A stretch of DNA of 23,913 nucleotides, taken from contig CAYRVF010000084.1 of assembly GCA_964427535.1 (NCBI GenBank), positions 1 through 23,913 on the forward strand. The letters run 5' to 3'. Under the pieces are notes generated by a model that did not search any database, was not told the DNA's origin, and saw nothing but the letters and a program-made list of their open reading frames with translations. The position numbers were made by a program, and so were the translations under genes. Source of the stretch: CAYRVF01 sp964427535. Its GTDB lineage: Bacteria; Chloroflexota; Ktedonobacteria; Ktedonobacterales; JADMIN01. Positions 7,218 to 14,308 of the stretch are shown piece after piece (the stretch's first letter is position 1; each line of letters opens with the position of its first letter).

Positions 7218-8444
7218 TCAGTGAGCAGGCGTGGCTGTGTCCGCACGGGAAGACGCCGCGGGGAGCAACACGTCGAGCGCGTAGCGGACCTCCTGCCGGA
7301 CGTCCGGGTCGGCCTCAGTTGCCGCGAGGGCTTCGAGCGCCGTGCGCGCGTCGTCTCCGCCGATGCGTCCGAGCGCCCAGGCAGCGTGTCCACGTACCAG
7401 CGGCTCGGCATCGCCAAGCGCGCGGACGAGCGCCGGGACGGCGACGGGATCGCCCAGGTTGCCGAGCGCCACGCACACGTTGCGCAGCAGGCCACGCCGC
7501 TTCGCACGCTTGATCGGGCTGTGCGCGAAGCGCGCACGGAAACCCTCGTCGTCCAGATCGAGCAGGGGCAACAGCGCCGGGCTGGGGGCTGTGGGCGTGC
7601 GCGGCTGGAACTCCAACCGAGGCCGTGAGCCAGCAAGCTTGCCGGACGCTCTCAGCCGGCGTTCGGCGACGATGTTCACCGGGCAGACCTGCTGGCATAT
7701 GTCGCAGCCGAAAATATGCGTGCCGACGAGCGGGCGCAGCTCCAGCGGAATGCTGCCGCGCAGCTCGATGGTGAGATACGAGATGCAGCGGCGGTTGTCG
7801 AGCACATACGGCGCGACGAAGGCGTTGGTCGGGCAGGCATGCAGACAGACCTCGCACTGGCCGCAGTTGGTCGCCAACGGGGCGTCAGGGACGAGCTCCA
7901 GGCTCGTCACCAGTTCGGCGAGGAAGACCCACGAGCCCCACTCTTTGGTCAGGATGTTGGTGTTCTTGCCGTACCATCCGAGACCCGAGCGCTGGGCAAC
8001 CGCACGATCGACCATGCGCCCCGTATCGACGAACACGATGCTCTTCTCGTGTCCCTCGGGGGCCAGCGACCGGATGAAGTCCGCCAGCGCGTCAAGGCGG
8101 CGGCGCAGTACCTCGTGGTAGTCTTCGCCCCAGGCATACGCCGAGACTTCGCCGTGGGGGTCGCCCGGCGTCGTGAGGTCGCGCGGAGCGTCCGTGAGGT
8201 AGAAGGTGCCGAGCGAGAGCACTGAGCGCGCGGTGGGCAGCAGCGCGCGAGGATTGGACGACACCTCGGCGCGCTCGGCCGTGAACCAGTCGAGTCCGCC
8301 CATCAGCCCGGCGGCGATGCGCTCCTGGAGCGCGGCCTTCGCCTCAGGAAACGGGTCGGCGGTCGAGATACGCACGAGGTCGAAGCCGAGCTCGTAGGCG
8401 CGCTCGGTGATGTGGGTGGTGAGTGCTGCTGCGTCTTCGGTCAT
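7218..8444 (-). CDS. queG: Epoxyqueuosine reductase QueG with C-terminal HEAT-like tail
   Basis: A 408-residue cobalamin- and iron-sulfur-dependent enzyme that reduces epoxyqueuosine to queuosine in the wobble position of GUN-anticodon tRNAs. The cobalamin-binding and catalytic part (1-180) includes VDTGRMVDRA (139-148, Asp140 being the likely catalytic acid) and GLGWYGKNTNIL (154-165). Two 4Fe-4S clusters are bound by CGQCEVCLHACP (Cys194, 197, 200, 204) with Cys220, and by GCDICQQVCP (Cys247, 250, 254). Residues about 312-395 form HEAT-like repeats (NVCVALGNLGDPVAVPALV, then AAWALGRIGG) as in longer QueG proteins. Start 8444 has a GGGAG ribosome binding site; upstream in-frame starts do not. 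A CTATACT -10 element lies about 65 nt upstream. Confidence 0.93.
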   Translation of the reverse strand: MTEDAAALTTHITERAYELGFDLVRISTADPFPEAKAALQERIAAGLMGGLDWFTAERAEVSSNPRALLPTARSVLSLGTFYLTDAPRDLTTPGDPHGEVSAYAWGEDYHEVLRRRLDALADFIRSLAPEGHEKSIVFVDTGRMVDRAVAQRSGLGWYGKNTNILTKEWGSWVFLAELVTSLELVPDAPLATNCGQCEVCLHACPTNAFVAPYVLDNRRCISYLTIELRGSIPLELRPLVGTHIFGCDICQQVCPVNIVAERRLRASGKLAGSRPRLEFQPRTPTAPSPALLPLLDLDDEGFRARFAHSPIKRAKRRGLLRNVCVALGNLGDPVAVPALVRALGDAEPLVRGHAAWALGRIGGDDARTALEALAATEADPDVRQEVRYALDVLLPAASSRADTATPAH

Positions 8445-8508
8445 TTGCTCCCGGCCGTGGTACGTACTCGTGGCGACAGACATCTCGTGCGACGTTCGCG
8501 TTCCCTTC

Positions 8509-8515
8509 AGTATAG
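8509..8515 (-). promoter_or_regulatory. Candidate -10 element of queG
   Basis: CTATACT on the minus strand, about 65 nt before the queG start. No good -35 was found 16-18 bp upstream. Support comes mainly from recurrence of the same heptamer before three other genes in the window. Confidence 0.4.
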
Positions 8516-8582
8516 CCTCTGGCACTCTGGCACCGTCGCGACGAGCGATGCCTGTGTTGCGACTCCAGCAGTACCAGCGGCG

Positions 8583-8611
8583 TTGTGCCTTTTGTGCATG
8601 GTCCCTATACT
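8583..8611 (+). promoter_or_regulatory. Candidate promoter of the membrane-protein/macrodomain pair
   Basis: A -10 TATACT (8606-8611) lies 17 bp from a weak -35 TTGTGC (8583-8588), about 41 nt upstream of the ATG at 8652. It sits in the divergent space shared with queG. Confidence 0.45.
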
Positions 8612-8651
8612 GGCAACCACTAGAGCAAGCTCGCTGGAGGGGGTGACGTCC

Positions 8652-9269
8652 ATGCAGAATTCAAAGAGCCGCGAAGATTTGGCCACGCTCGTAGAGCAGC
8701 GTCGCAAGGAGCTGAGCGAACGCCCGGACATCAGCTCTCGCATGCGCGCGCTCTCGGAGTCGAATTCACGCAATCCGGTGCCTGTCTTCAGTAGACGCCG
8801 TCCGCGGATGGTGACGCTGGTGCTGCTGGGGGTAGGCTTCCTCCTGCTGGTCGGGATCATCGCGGCGATTGTCACCGCCGTTGCGAGCGCGTTATGGGTG
8901 CATAATTCACTCAACGACCCGGTCACGGTGGTCGAGGACTATTACTCCTCGCTGAAGACAGCCGAGTATTCGCAGGCATATTCCTACTATTCCACGCACG
9001 CGCAGCAGCAGATCGCGGAGCTGGCATTCACGGACAAGATGTCGGCGTATGATCGGATCAGCGGCGGCGTCCAAACCTTCGTCGTGACAAACGAGAAGGT
9101 GAGCGGCAACAGTGCGACGCTCACGGTGGACGTCGTGCGGCGGTCAAACGCGACGTCAGCACAGGTCGAGTTAGTGCAGATGGTGAACGAAAACGGCCAC
9201 TGGCGGATCGACTCTGTCACGCCCAACGGCAGTGTTCCGGCACCAACGACCGGGCCGGGCAATCCGTAG
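8652..9269 (+). CDS. Single-pass membrane protein with NTF2/DUF4878-like outer domain
   Basis: A 205-residue protein of unknown function. Residues 1-52 are a charged, helix-prone cytoplasmic tail (EQRRKELSERPD). Residues 53-82 form one long hydrophobic segment. The rest appears extracytoplasmic: DPVTVVEDYYSSLKTAEYSQAYSYYS (from 89) followed by alternating beta strands (TFVVTNEKVSGNSATLTVDVV and HWRIDSV), an arrangement typical of NTF2-like or DUF4878-type domains. The tail is Pro/Thr/Gly-rich. The GGAGGGGG ribosome binding site lies about 9 nt before the ATG. It is followed after 47 nt by a macrodomain gene on the same strand, so the two are probably co-transcribed; a 15-nt hairpin (9273-9287) lies in that gap. 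The family assignment is by fold impression only. Confidence 0.7.
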   Translation: MQNSKSREDLATLVEQRRKELSERPDISSRMRALSESNSRNPVPVFSRRRPRMVTLVLLGVGFLLLVGIIAAIVTAVASALWVHNSLNDPVTVVEDYYSSLKTAEYSQAYSYYSTHAQQQIAELAFTDKMSAYDRISGGVQTFVVTNEKVSGNSATLTVDVVRRSNATSAQVELVQMVNENGHWRIDSVTPNGSVPAPTTGPGNP

Positions 9270-9316
9270 CCTCAGGGCGCGGCCCTGCGATCTGGAAGTG
9301 GGCAGGAGGCCGAAAC

Positions 9317-9838
9317 ATGGACAGAATTCGCATCGTGCAGGGCGATATCACCACGCAGGACGTAGACGCTATCGTCAACGCCGCGAATAGCTCGTTGCGA
9401 GGCGGCGGTGGCGTCGATGGCGCCATTCATCGCGCGGCTGGTCCAGGTCTGGACGAGGAGTGCAAGACCCTCGGAGGCTGCCCCACAGGTGAGGCTCGCG
9501 TCACACAAGGCTACCGGCTGCCCGCGAGGTGGATCATTCACACCGTCGGGCCGGTCTGGCGCGGAGGACTCTCCAGCGAAGACGAGCAACTCGCGCGCTG
9601 CTACCGCAACAGCCTCGCCCTGGCGATGGAGACCGGCGCGCACTCAATCGCATTCCCGGCCATCAGCACCGGTATCTACGGCTATCCAATGGACCGCGCG
9701 ACTCGCATCGCACTGCGCGAGACGAGCGACTTCTTGCGTGCACATGACACCATCGCGGAAGTGCGGTTCATCTGCTTCAGTTCGGAAGCCCGCGAGATGT
9801 ACGAGCGCATCGCGGCTGAGGTGGAGGCGCAGAAGTAG
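9317..9838 (+). CDS. Macrodomain protein, O-acetyl-ADP-ribose deacetylase / ADP-ribosyl hydrolase type
   Basis: A 173-residue single-domain MacroD/YmdB-type macrodomain. Such enzymes bind ADP-ribose and hydrolyse O-acetyl-ADP-ribose or mono-ADP-ribose on acidic residues. Visible motifs are VQGDIT (7-12, adenine-binding Asp10), DAIVNAANSSLRGGGGVDGAIH (17-38, with Asn24 and the catalytic-type Asp34), GEARVTQGYRLPARWIIHTVGP (58-79) and the phosphate-binding loop AISTGIYGYP (115-124). Both key residues of the deacetylase type are present, so it should be active. The AGGAGG ribosome binding site is 7-8 nt from the ATG. It appears to form a two-gene unit with the preceding membrane protein and ends 5 nt from a convergent gene. 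No ADP-ribosyltransferase is seen nearby, so the substrate is unknown. Confidence 0.93.
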   Translation: MDRIRIVQGDITTQDVDAIVNAANSSLRGGGGVDGAIHRAAGPGLDEECKTLGGCPTGEARVTQGYRLPARWIIHTVGPVWRGGLSSEDEQLARCYRNSLALAMETGAHSIAFPAISTGIYGYPMDRATRIALRETSDFLRAHDTIAEVRFICFSSEAREMYERIAAEVEAQK

Positions 9839-9843
9839 CCCTG

Positions 9844-10185
9844 CTACGTCGCGTCTTGCTGCTTGTCAGCCTCAGTTCGCGGTGCGGACGGCGTGGCACG
9901 CGCTGTCGTTGATGTGGCGGATGTATGCTTCTCCCGCTTAGATCGGGCCTCCGCAGCGAGCTGGTGCGCGAAGTCTTTGTCGTCCGCCGGCTCGGAGCCG
10001 CCTACCAATCGCCGGGCGAGCGCTCCGACGCGGTCGCCTGCCGCGAATACGCCACTGATTCCATAGACGGCGCCCCGGCGGAGGAGTCGGCGCGCCTGCG
10101 GCGTGAGGAGCACAGCCGTAACCGCCGCCGCCGCGACACCGATTTCAGGTTGCAGAACGTCTTCGGCCACGTCGTCGAACGCCAT
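9844..10185 (-). CDS. Small protein of unknown function, hydrophobic N-terminal half
   Basis: A 113-residue protein. The ATG at 10185 has a GGAGGAAGG ribosome binding site; longer upstream frames lack one. Residues about 14-28 (IGVAAAAVTAVLLTP) and 40-50 (VYGISGVFAAG) are hydrophobic and separated by a short basic RRLLRR stretch. The C-terminal half is charged, then Thr/Ala/Ser-rich and probably disordered. The layout recalls small DUF5132-like or stress-associated membrane-peripheral proteins, but this is a weak impression and no function is claimed. Its stop lies 5 nt from the macrodomain gene's stop (convergent), and it diverges from the 183-residue unknown gene. Confidence 0.65.
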   Translation of the reverse strand: MAFDDVAEDVLQPEIGVAAAAVTAVLLTPQARRLLRRGAVYGISGVFAAGDRVGALARRLVGGSEPADDKDFAHQLAAEARSKREKHTSATSTTARATPSAPRTEADKQQDAT

Positions 10186-10364
10186 AGCGCACCTTCCTCC
10201 TGAAGTGCGCTCCGTTAGCACATTCCGTGCGCGCCGTTGCCTGAGTGCGTCAGTTTCGGTGCCATGTATCCAGATATCGGATGCGTGCGCTTCCCTACCT
10301 GATGGCCCACATTCTGATGCGGTGTCTCTGTGGGGGCGAAATGCCACGGGAAGGAGACGCGGAC

Positions 10365-10916
10365 ATGCGCGACGAACACACGTTTACATTGATGGGACTT
10401 GCCAGTGATCGTGACGGACCTCTGGGCAGCCCTCCGTTCCTGGAGTACACCGAGGAAGAGCGGCGCTTGAGCGTGCGGGTGCAGCGCGAACTCAACGAAT
10501 TGTTGGGTGGCGTCATGGATCATCTCGTGTTGCTGAAACTCTACGCGCGAAGGGACGACGAGAGCGGATTCGCCGTCGCCCCCCAGGCGCAGGTTGGCGC
10601 AGTACGCCGGGAGGTGGTTCAGCGGCTGGCGACCGATGCGATCACCTTCTTCGGGCCGTTGCATGGCGGCATCACGGCGCAGGAGGTGGTGGACGAGGTG
10701 GTGATCCAGCGCCAGGGATTCTCGACAGCGTATCCGCACATACGACTGGATCGGTACGACGTCTACGACCCGGAGACGAAAGAGCCGCTACTGGGAGCCT
10801 GGCGCGCCAGCCGGATACAGAACCAGCGGCGCGAGACCCGCACGAACCGCCTGATCGACATAGCGCTGCTTGCCCTGGAGGTCAGCAAGTCGGTGTTTCC
10901 CGACTTCCTCGGGTGA
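10365..10916 (+). CDS. Hypothetical protein, 183 residues, unknown family
   Basis: A soluble, charged protein that I do not recognise. The ATG at 10365 follows an AAGGAG ribosome binding site; an earlier in-frame ATG at 10245 would add a Cys/Arg-rich leader without a site. Residues 27-60 (EYTEEERRLSVRVQRELNEL and onward) are predicted helical, a mixed section follows with GPLHGGITAQEVVDEVVIQR (97-116), and the C-terminus is again helical with a hydrophobic stretch (LIDIALLALEV). No signal peptide, metal-binding cluster or nucleotide motif is visible. Coding character is supported by codon pattern, the ribosome binding site and a strong stem-loop 30 nt after the stop. Confidence 0.7.
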   Translation: MRDEHTFTLMGLASDRDGPLGSPPFLEYTEEERRLSVRVQRELNELLGGVMDHLVLLKLYARRDDESGFAVAPQAQVGAVRREVVQRLATDAITFFGPLHGGITAQEVVDEVVIQRQGFSTAYPHIRLDRYDVYDPETKEPLLGAWRASRIQNQRRETRTNRLIDIALLALEVSKSVFPDFLG

Positions 10917-10945
10917 GCATCCGTCGGTGTAAACTGAAATAGGCT

Positions 10946-10974
10946 CTCGCGCGACGCGTGCGGGTTCGCGCGAG
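10946..10974 (+). terminator. Stem-loop after the 183-residue unknown gene
   Basis: Perfect 9-bp GC-rich arms CTCGCGCGA and TCGCGCGAG are separated by 11 nt, 30 nt beyond the stop codon. There is no T-run, so it may be a weak intrinsic terminator or only an RNA 3'-end protecting stem. Confidence 0.4.
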
Positions 10975-11008
10975 CGGCTACCATTTCACCTACATGCGCG
11001 CGCCCACG

Positions 11009-11015
11009 CTATACT
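11009..11015 (+). promoter_or_regulatory. Candidate -10 element of the MFS transporter gene
   Basis: CTATACT about 55 nt before the transporter start; no clear -35 was seen. It matches the -10 heptamer recurring elsewhere in the window. Confidence 0.4.
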
Positions 11016-11037
11016 ATGCTGAGGATGAACTTCTAAT

Positions 11038-11063
11038 GGGTAGGGACACCGGGGTAGGGACAC
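11038..11063 (+). repeat. Tandem 12-bp repeat in the MFS leader
   Basis: GGGTAGGGACAC occurs twice (11038-11049 and 11052-11063), the second just upstream of the ATG at 11070. Each copy carries a weak purine-rich ribosome-binding-like core (TAGGGA), so the repeat may duplicate or tune ribosome entry. Confidence 0.6.
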
Positions 11064-11069
11064 GCACGC

Positions 11070-12356
11070 ATGAAGCAGCTTTTCCGCTCGCCAGTATTTC
11101 TCGTCGCACTGACCGTTTTCATCGATTTCACCGGCTTTGGACTTGTCATCCCTCTGTTGCCCTTCTACGCGGAGAAGCTGGGCGCGAACGCGGTGGAGGT
11201 TGGCCTGCTACTGACACTCTACGCCGTCGCGCAGTTCATGTTCACGCCGGCGCTTGGCGCACTCTCGGACCGCTATGGCCGGCGCCCCATCATCCTCGCC
11301 TCGCTGATCGTCGAGGCGCTCTCGCTGGTGTTGACTGCTCTCGCTGGCAGCTTGGGCCTCCTATTGTTCGCGCGCTTTCTCGGCGGGCTAGGCGCGTCGA
11401 ATATCGGCTCCGCGCAGGCCGTCGTCGCGGATGTGACACCGCCCGACAAGCGTGCGCGCGGCATGGGGGCGATCGGCGCGGCGATCGGGCTGGGCTTCGT
11501 TGTCGGACCAGCGCTCGGCGGCGTGCTGGCGCGTGCTGGCGTCGCGGTGCCATTCTGGCTGGCGGCGGCGCTTGCCGTGCTCAACGCCGCATTGGTCTTC
11601 GTGCTGCTGCCCGAGACTCGCAGACACCATGCACAGTCGTCTTCTGGCCGGCCGGTCGGCGCGGACACCCGCCCTGGTATCGCCGTGCTGTTCGGCGGCT
11701 GGCAGCGCGCAGCGACCTCGCCACTCATCGAGCGGCTGATTGTGGTCAACCTATGCTATATGCTGGCCTTTACTGCAATGGAGGCGGTCCTGCCGCTCTT
11801 TACACAACATTTCTTCGGCTGGCGCGCGGAGCAGAACGGATATCTGTTCACGTATGTCGGCGTACTCGTGGTGGTGGTGCAGGGCGGACTTGTGGGGCGG
11901 CTGGCGCGGCGGATCGGTGAGCGGACGCTGCTGCTTGGCGGGCTGCTCGCCCTCGCCGCCGGACTGGCGCTGCTCGCGTTCGGCTCGTCGCTGGCGGTGC
12001 TGCTGGTCGCGGTCGGCATCGTGAGCATCGGCGACGGGGCCGTCGCGCCGTCGGTCTCGGCGCTGCTCTCGATGGCGAGTCCTCCTGAGCGGCAGGGAGA
12101 GGTGCTTGGCATCTCGCAAGGCGTTGGCGGGTTGGGCCGCGTTCTCGGACCCCTCGTGGCGGGCGCGCTCTTCAGTGGCATCGGGCCGGGCGCACCATTC
12201 CTGTTCGGCAGCGCCCTCGGGTCGGCTGCGCTCGTCCTGGCATGCATACATGCGATACCACAGCGCGCGCTCGCACAGGAGTCGTGGAACAGCACACTGG
12301 CGACGGATGTGCCTGCCGAGCGCAAGGGACGCGAGCTGAGCGGGTCGCGCCGGTAG
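11070..12356 (+). CDS. Major facilitator superfamily efflux pump, TetA/DHA1-like
   Basis: A 428-residue inner-membrane secondary transporter with about 12 hydrophobic helices, probably a proton-driven drug or metabolite exporter. Helix 1 has DFTGFGLVIPLLPFYAEKLG (19-38). The loop after helix 2 carries motif A GALSDRYGRRP (63-73). RFLGGLGASNIGSAQA lies in helix 4, and helix 5 has the antiporter-type motif C region GLGFVVGPALGG. The second half repeats the fold, including GISQGVGGLGRVLGPLVAG. This pattern matches TetA-like H+ antiporters of the DHA1 group. Substrate cannot be inferred, and no TetR-type regulator is adjacent. The ribosome binding site is weak and lies in a tandem repeat. The stop is 15 nt from the convergent zinc-ribbon gene. 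Confidence 0.88.
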   Translation: MKQLFRSPVFLVALTVFIDFTGFGLVIPLLPFYAEKLGANAVEVGLLLTLYAVAQFMFTPALGALSDRYGRRPIILASLIVEALSLVLTALAGSLGLLLFARFLGGLGASNIGSAQAVVADVTPPDKRARGMGAIGAAIGLGFVVGPALGGVLARAGVAVPFWLAAALAVLNAALVFVLLPETRRHHAQSSSGRPVGADTRPGIAVLFGGWQRAATSPLIERLIVVNLCYMLAFTAMEAVLPLFTQHFFGWRAEQNGYLFTYVGVLVVVVQGGLVGRLARRIGERTLLLGGLLALAAGLALLAFGSSLAVLLVAVGIVSIGDGAVAPSVSALLSMASPPERQGEVLGISQGVGGLGRVLGPLVAGALFSGIGPGAPFLFGSALGSAALVLACIHAIPQRALAQESWNSTLATDVPAERKGRELSGSRR

Positions 12357-12371
12357 GTCCGCGTTTAGCCG

Positions 12372-14075
12372 CTAGTTGCTGAAGCGGAACGTGGAGAGCA
12401 TCGGCTCGAACGCGGCAGTGTCGGTGTTGGCGTATTGCTGCGTGGTCGAGATCATGACGATGGCGAATGGCTTACCCGCATGGTGGCAGGCAAACACGGT
12501 GACATGCTCGTCGACCCCCTTGACCGTGACCTTGTATTCGTGATGCTGCCAGATCTCGCCGCCGATGGTGCGTGGCGCGGGCACCGGTGTGAGCTCCGTC
12601 ACGGTGTTGCCATCGGCGCTAAGGGGAGTGATTTCGGCGCGCACGATCGTGTCATCGCTCGCCGTCGCGAAGGCGGCCGCCTGCTCGACGCCAAACGTCG
12701 AGAAGCCGTCGGCCGACTGGAAGAGTTCCGAAGCGTCTGGCTGACCGCCGCTGGTGCGCATGTCCGCGCGGTTCGTCCAGTCTTGTGGGAAGTTGAGGAT
12801 GTACCCGGTTGTCGCGTCAGCGTACTGTTTGTAGTTTGGCAGAACAGTTGGCGTCGGCCCCGGCGTGTAGGTGGCGAACGCGGGCGCGCCTGTCGTCTGG
12901 CTCTTCAGTATCGGAATGCGATTTGAGAGTGTGCCGCGCAGACCCGGTGCGAACATGACCAGCGCAATCGCCAGCACGAGCAGCACCAACACCATCACGC
13001 CCACAAACAGCGAGATACGCCGTCGCAAGCCACGCGAGCGCGGCGCATCCGCCGGGATGCGCGTCTGGCCCTGGGAGTAGTCGGCGGGTTGAAGGGCGCG
13101 ACGACCCGGTGCGCCTTCCGTTCGCCTCTGTGGTGCGCGTACGAGATGCTGTCCGCCGCCGATCTCGTACTCCTGCGCCTGGACGTCTCGGTCGTGGGGC
13201 GTCCTCCCCCGGCTGGCGACACCAAACGCGGCGCGTTCCATCGTCAGTGGAGGGAGCCCACCCGGCGCTTGACCACGATAGCGCGGATCGAACGACTCGT
13301 CGCGCAGCGGCCGGCTGGCCCGCTGTGGAGCGTTGCGCTGAGGCGCGGGCCGCTCCGGCGCTGGAGGTTGTCCCGCTGTCCTGCGCTCGTCGCGCTGGAC
13401 GGGCTGCTGCCGGCCTCTCTCGTCCCATCCGCCGCGCCCGTCGCGCGATTGGGCATAGCGCTCGTCTGTCGCATCCAGCTCGCGCGAGTCGCCGGGATCG
13501 TCGTACCGGTCGCGTCCGCGACGGTCGTAGCCACCCTCATCGTATCGTTCGCGACGGTCGTAGCCACCCTCATCGTATCGTTCGCGACGGTCATATTGTC
13601 CATAGGCAGACTCCTCGCGAGAGTCATATGACGCGGAGTAGGCGGCCGATTCGCGGGAGTCATCGTACCTGCCGTATGCGTCGAAGGCGCGCGAGTCGTC
13701 GCGGCTCTGCCACTCTCGGTCATCCTCACGGTAGCGCGCCGACTGGAGCTCGTCTGAGTAGCCAGGGTCGTCGCCCCGGCCGCGCGCTTCGCCCCGCTCA
13801 CGCTCGGAGGAATATGCATCTCGTGGCGCATTGGTTCGTGGACCGTGCCGGTCGTCGGGCCGCTCGCGCTCGGCGTACCATCCCTGACTGTCGTGTGGGG
13901 AGTCGGAGGAGTGTCGTCGCGGGTCAGGACGTGAGCGCTCGTCGGCGTCGCGCTGTGAGGATCGCTGGCCCTGAGGTGTGTCGTAGCCCGCAGGCGTCTC
14001 CGACTGCTTGGCCCCACAATAGACGCAGAGCTGCGCGCCATCGCGGATCGTCGATCCGCACTGCCAGCATCGCAT
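12372..14075 (-). CDS. Zinc-ribbon, low-complexity, single-TM protein with PsbP-like extracytoplasmic domain
   Basis: A 567-residue multi-part membrane protein of unknown function. Residues 1-21 (MRCWQCGSTIRDGAQLCVYC) are a zinc ribbon with Cys3, Cys6, Cys17 and Cys20. Residues about 24-350 are extremely rich in Arg, Asp, Glu, Ser, Tyr and Gln and surely disordered, including an 11-residue repeat YDRRERYDEGG. A basic stretch (RSRGLRRR) and one transmembrane helix (about 354-376) follow. After a Thr/Pro linker, residues about 415-567 (YKQYADATTGYILNFPQDWT and onward) resemble the PsbP/MOG1-like fold seen in surface proteins. Topology is inferred: ribbon and acidic-basic tail inside, PsbP-like domain outside. 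Start 14075 has a GGGGAGA ribosome binding site and an extended -10 about 42 nt upstream. Confidence 0.8.
   Translation of the reverse strand: MRCWQCGSTIRDGAQLCVYCGAKQSETPAGYDTPQGQRSSQRDADERSRPDPRRHSSDSPHDSQGWYAERERPDDRHGPRTNAPRDAYSSERERGEARGRGDDPGYSDELQSARYREDDREWQSRDDSRAFDAYGRYDDSRESAAYSASYDSREESAYGQYDRRERYDEGGYDRRERYDEGGYDRRGRDRYDDPGDSRELDATDERYAQSRDGRGGWDERGRQQPVQRDERRTAGQPPAPERPAPQRNAPQRASRPLRDESFDPRYRGQAPGGLPPLTMERAAFGVASRGRTPHDRDVQAQEYEIGGGQHLVRAPQRRTEGAPGRRALQPADYSQGQTRIPADAPRSRGLRRRISLFVGVMVLVLLVLAIALVMFAPGLRGTLSNRIPILKSQTTGAPAFATYTPGPTPTVLPNYKQYADATTGYILNFPQDWTNRADMRTSGGQPDASELFQSADGFSTFGVEQAAAFATASDDTIVRAEITPLSADGNTVTELTPVPAPRTIGGEIWQHHEYKVTVKGVDEHVTVFACHHAGKPFAIVMISTTQQYANTDTAAFEPMLSTFRFSN
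13521..13586 (-). repeat. 33-bp tandem repeat inside the zinc-ribbon protein gene
   Basis: Two identical 33-bp units (13521-13553 and 13554-13586) encode the 11-residue unit YDRRERYDEGG, with partial matches on both sides. Identity at DNA level indicates a recent duplication or slippage in the disordered region. Confidence 0.9.
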
Positions 14076-14116
14076 AATCTCCCCCCGCGCCTTCCACCCT
14101 CTCCGAGCGCAGCGCC

Positions 14117-14125
14117 AGTATAGCA
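14117..14125 (-). promoter_or_regulatory. Candidate extended -10 of the zinc-ribbon protein gene
   Basis: TGCTATACT on the minus strand (TGn plus TATACT), about 42 nt before the ATG at 14075. An extended -10 can work without a good -35, and none was seen. Confidence 0.5.
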
Positions 14126-14222
14126 TACGGCGTTTGGCGGCGCTGTTCTCGGAGAGACGTCCCGTGTGTCACTATACGTTGAGAACGGGCGGGGACGCTG
14201 GAGAATGGGAATGGCTGGGCTG

Positions 14223-14244
14223 GATAGGCTATCTTTTCAAAGAT
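14223..14244. promoter_or_regulatory. Two overlapping small palindromes upstream of ppk2
   Basis: GATAGGCTATC (14223-14233, arms 5-1-5) overlaps ATCTTTTCAAAGAT (14231-14244, arms 6-2-6) in an AT-rich patch 65-86 nt before the kinase start. This looks like a promoter/operator zone; a clean -35/-10 pair was not identified. Confidence 0.35.
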
Positions 14245-14308
14245 TAGTAACCATACGCTGTTTTGCGAGGATGGCGTCGGTCGCGGCTGCCGCCAGGAGG
14301 ACATGGTG

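Noticed and set aside
6419..7636. 405-residue open frame on the minus strand
   Set aside because: It is an out-of-frame shadow across the priA start and queG end, very rich in Arg and Ser, typical of GC-rich frame artefacts.
9273..9287. CAGGGC/GCCCTG hairpin between the membrane-protein and macrodomain genes as a terminator
   Set aside because: The stem is short (6 bp) with no T-run; the 47-nt gap and same strand favour co-transcription.
10958..11920. 320-residue plus-strand frame with an ATG at 11036
   Set aside because: It is out of frame with the MFS transporter that explains this region; its sequence is Arg-rich and without hydrophobic helices.
13521..13595. Possible CRISPR-like short repeat array
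   Set aside because: The repeats are directly adjacent with no spacers and are in frame with a protein repeat (YDRRERYDEGG).
13109..14077. 322-residue plus-strand frame
   Set aside because: It is antisense to the repeat-bearing zinc-ribbon gene; its Arg/Ala-rich sequence is a mirror of that repeat.
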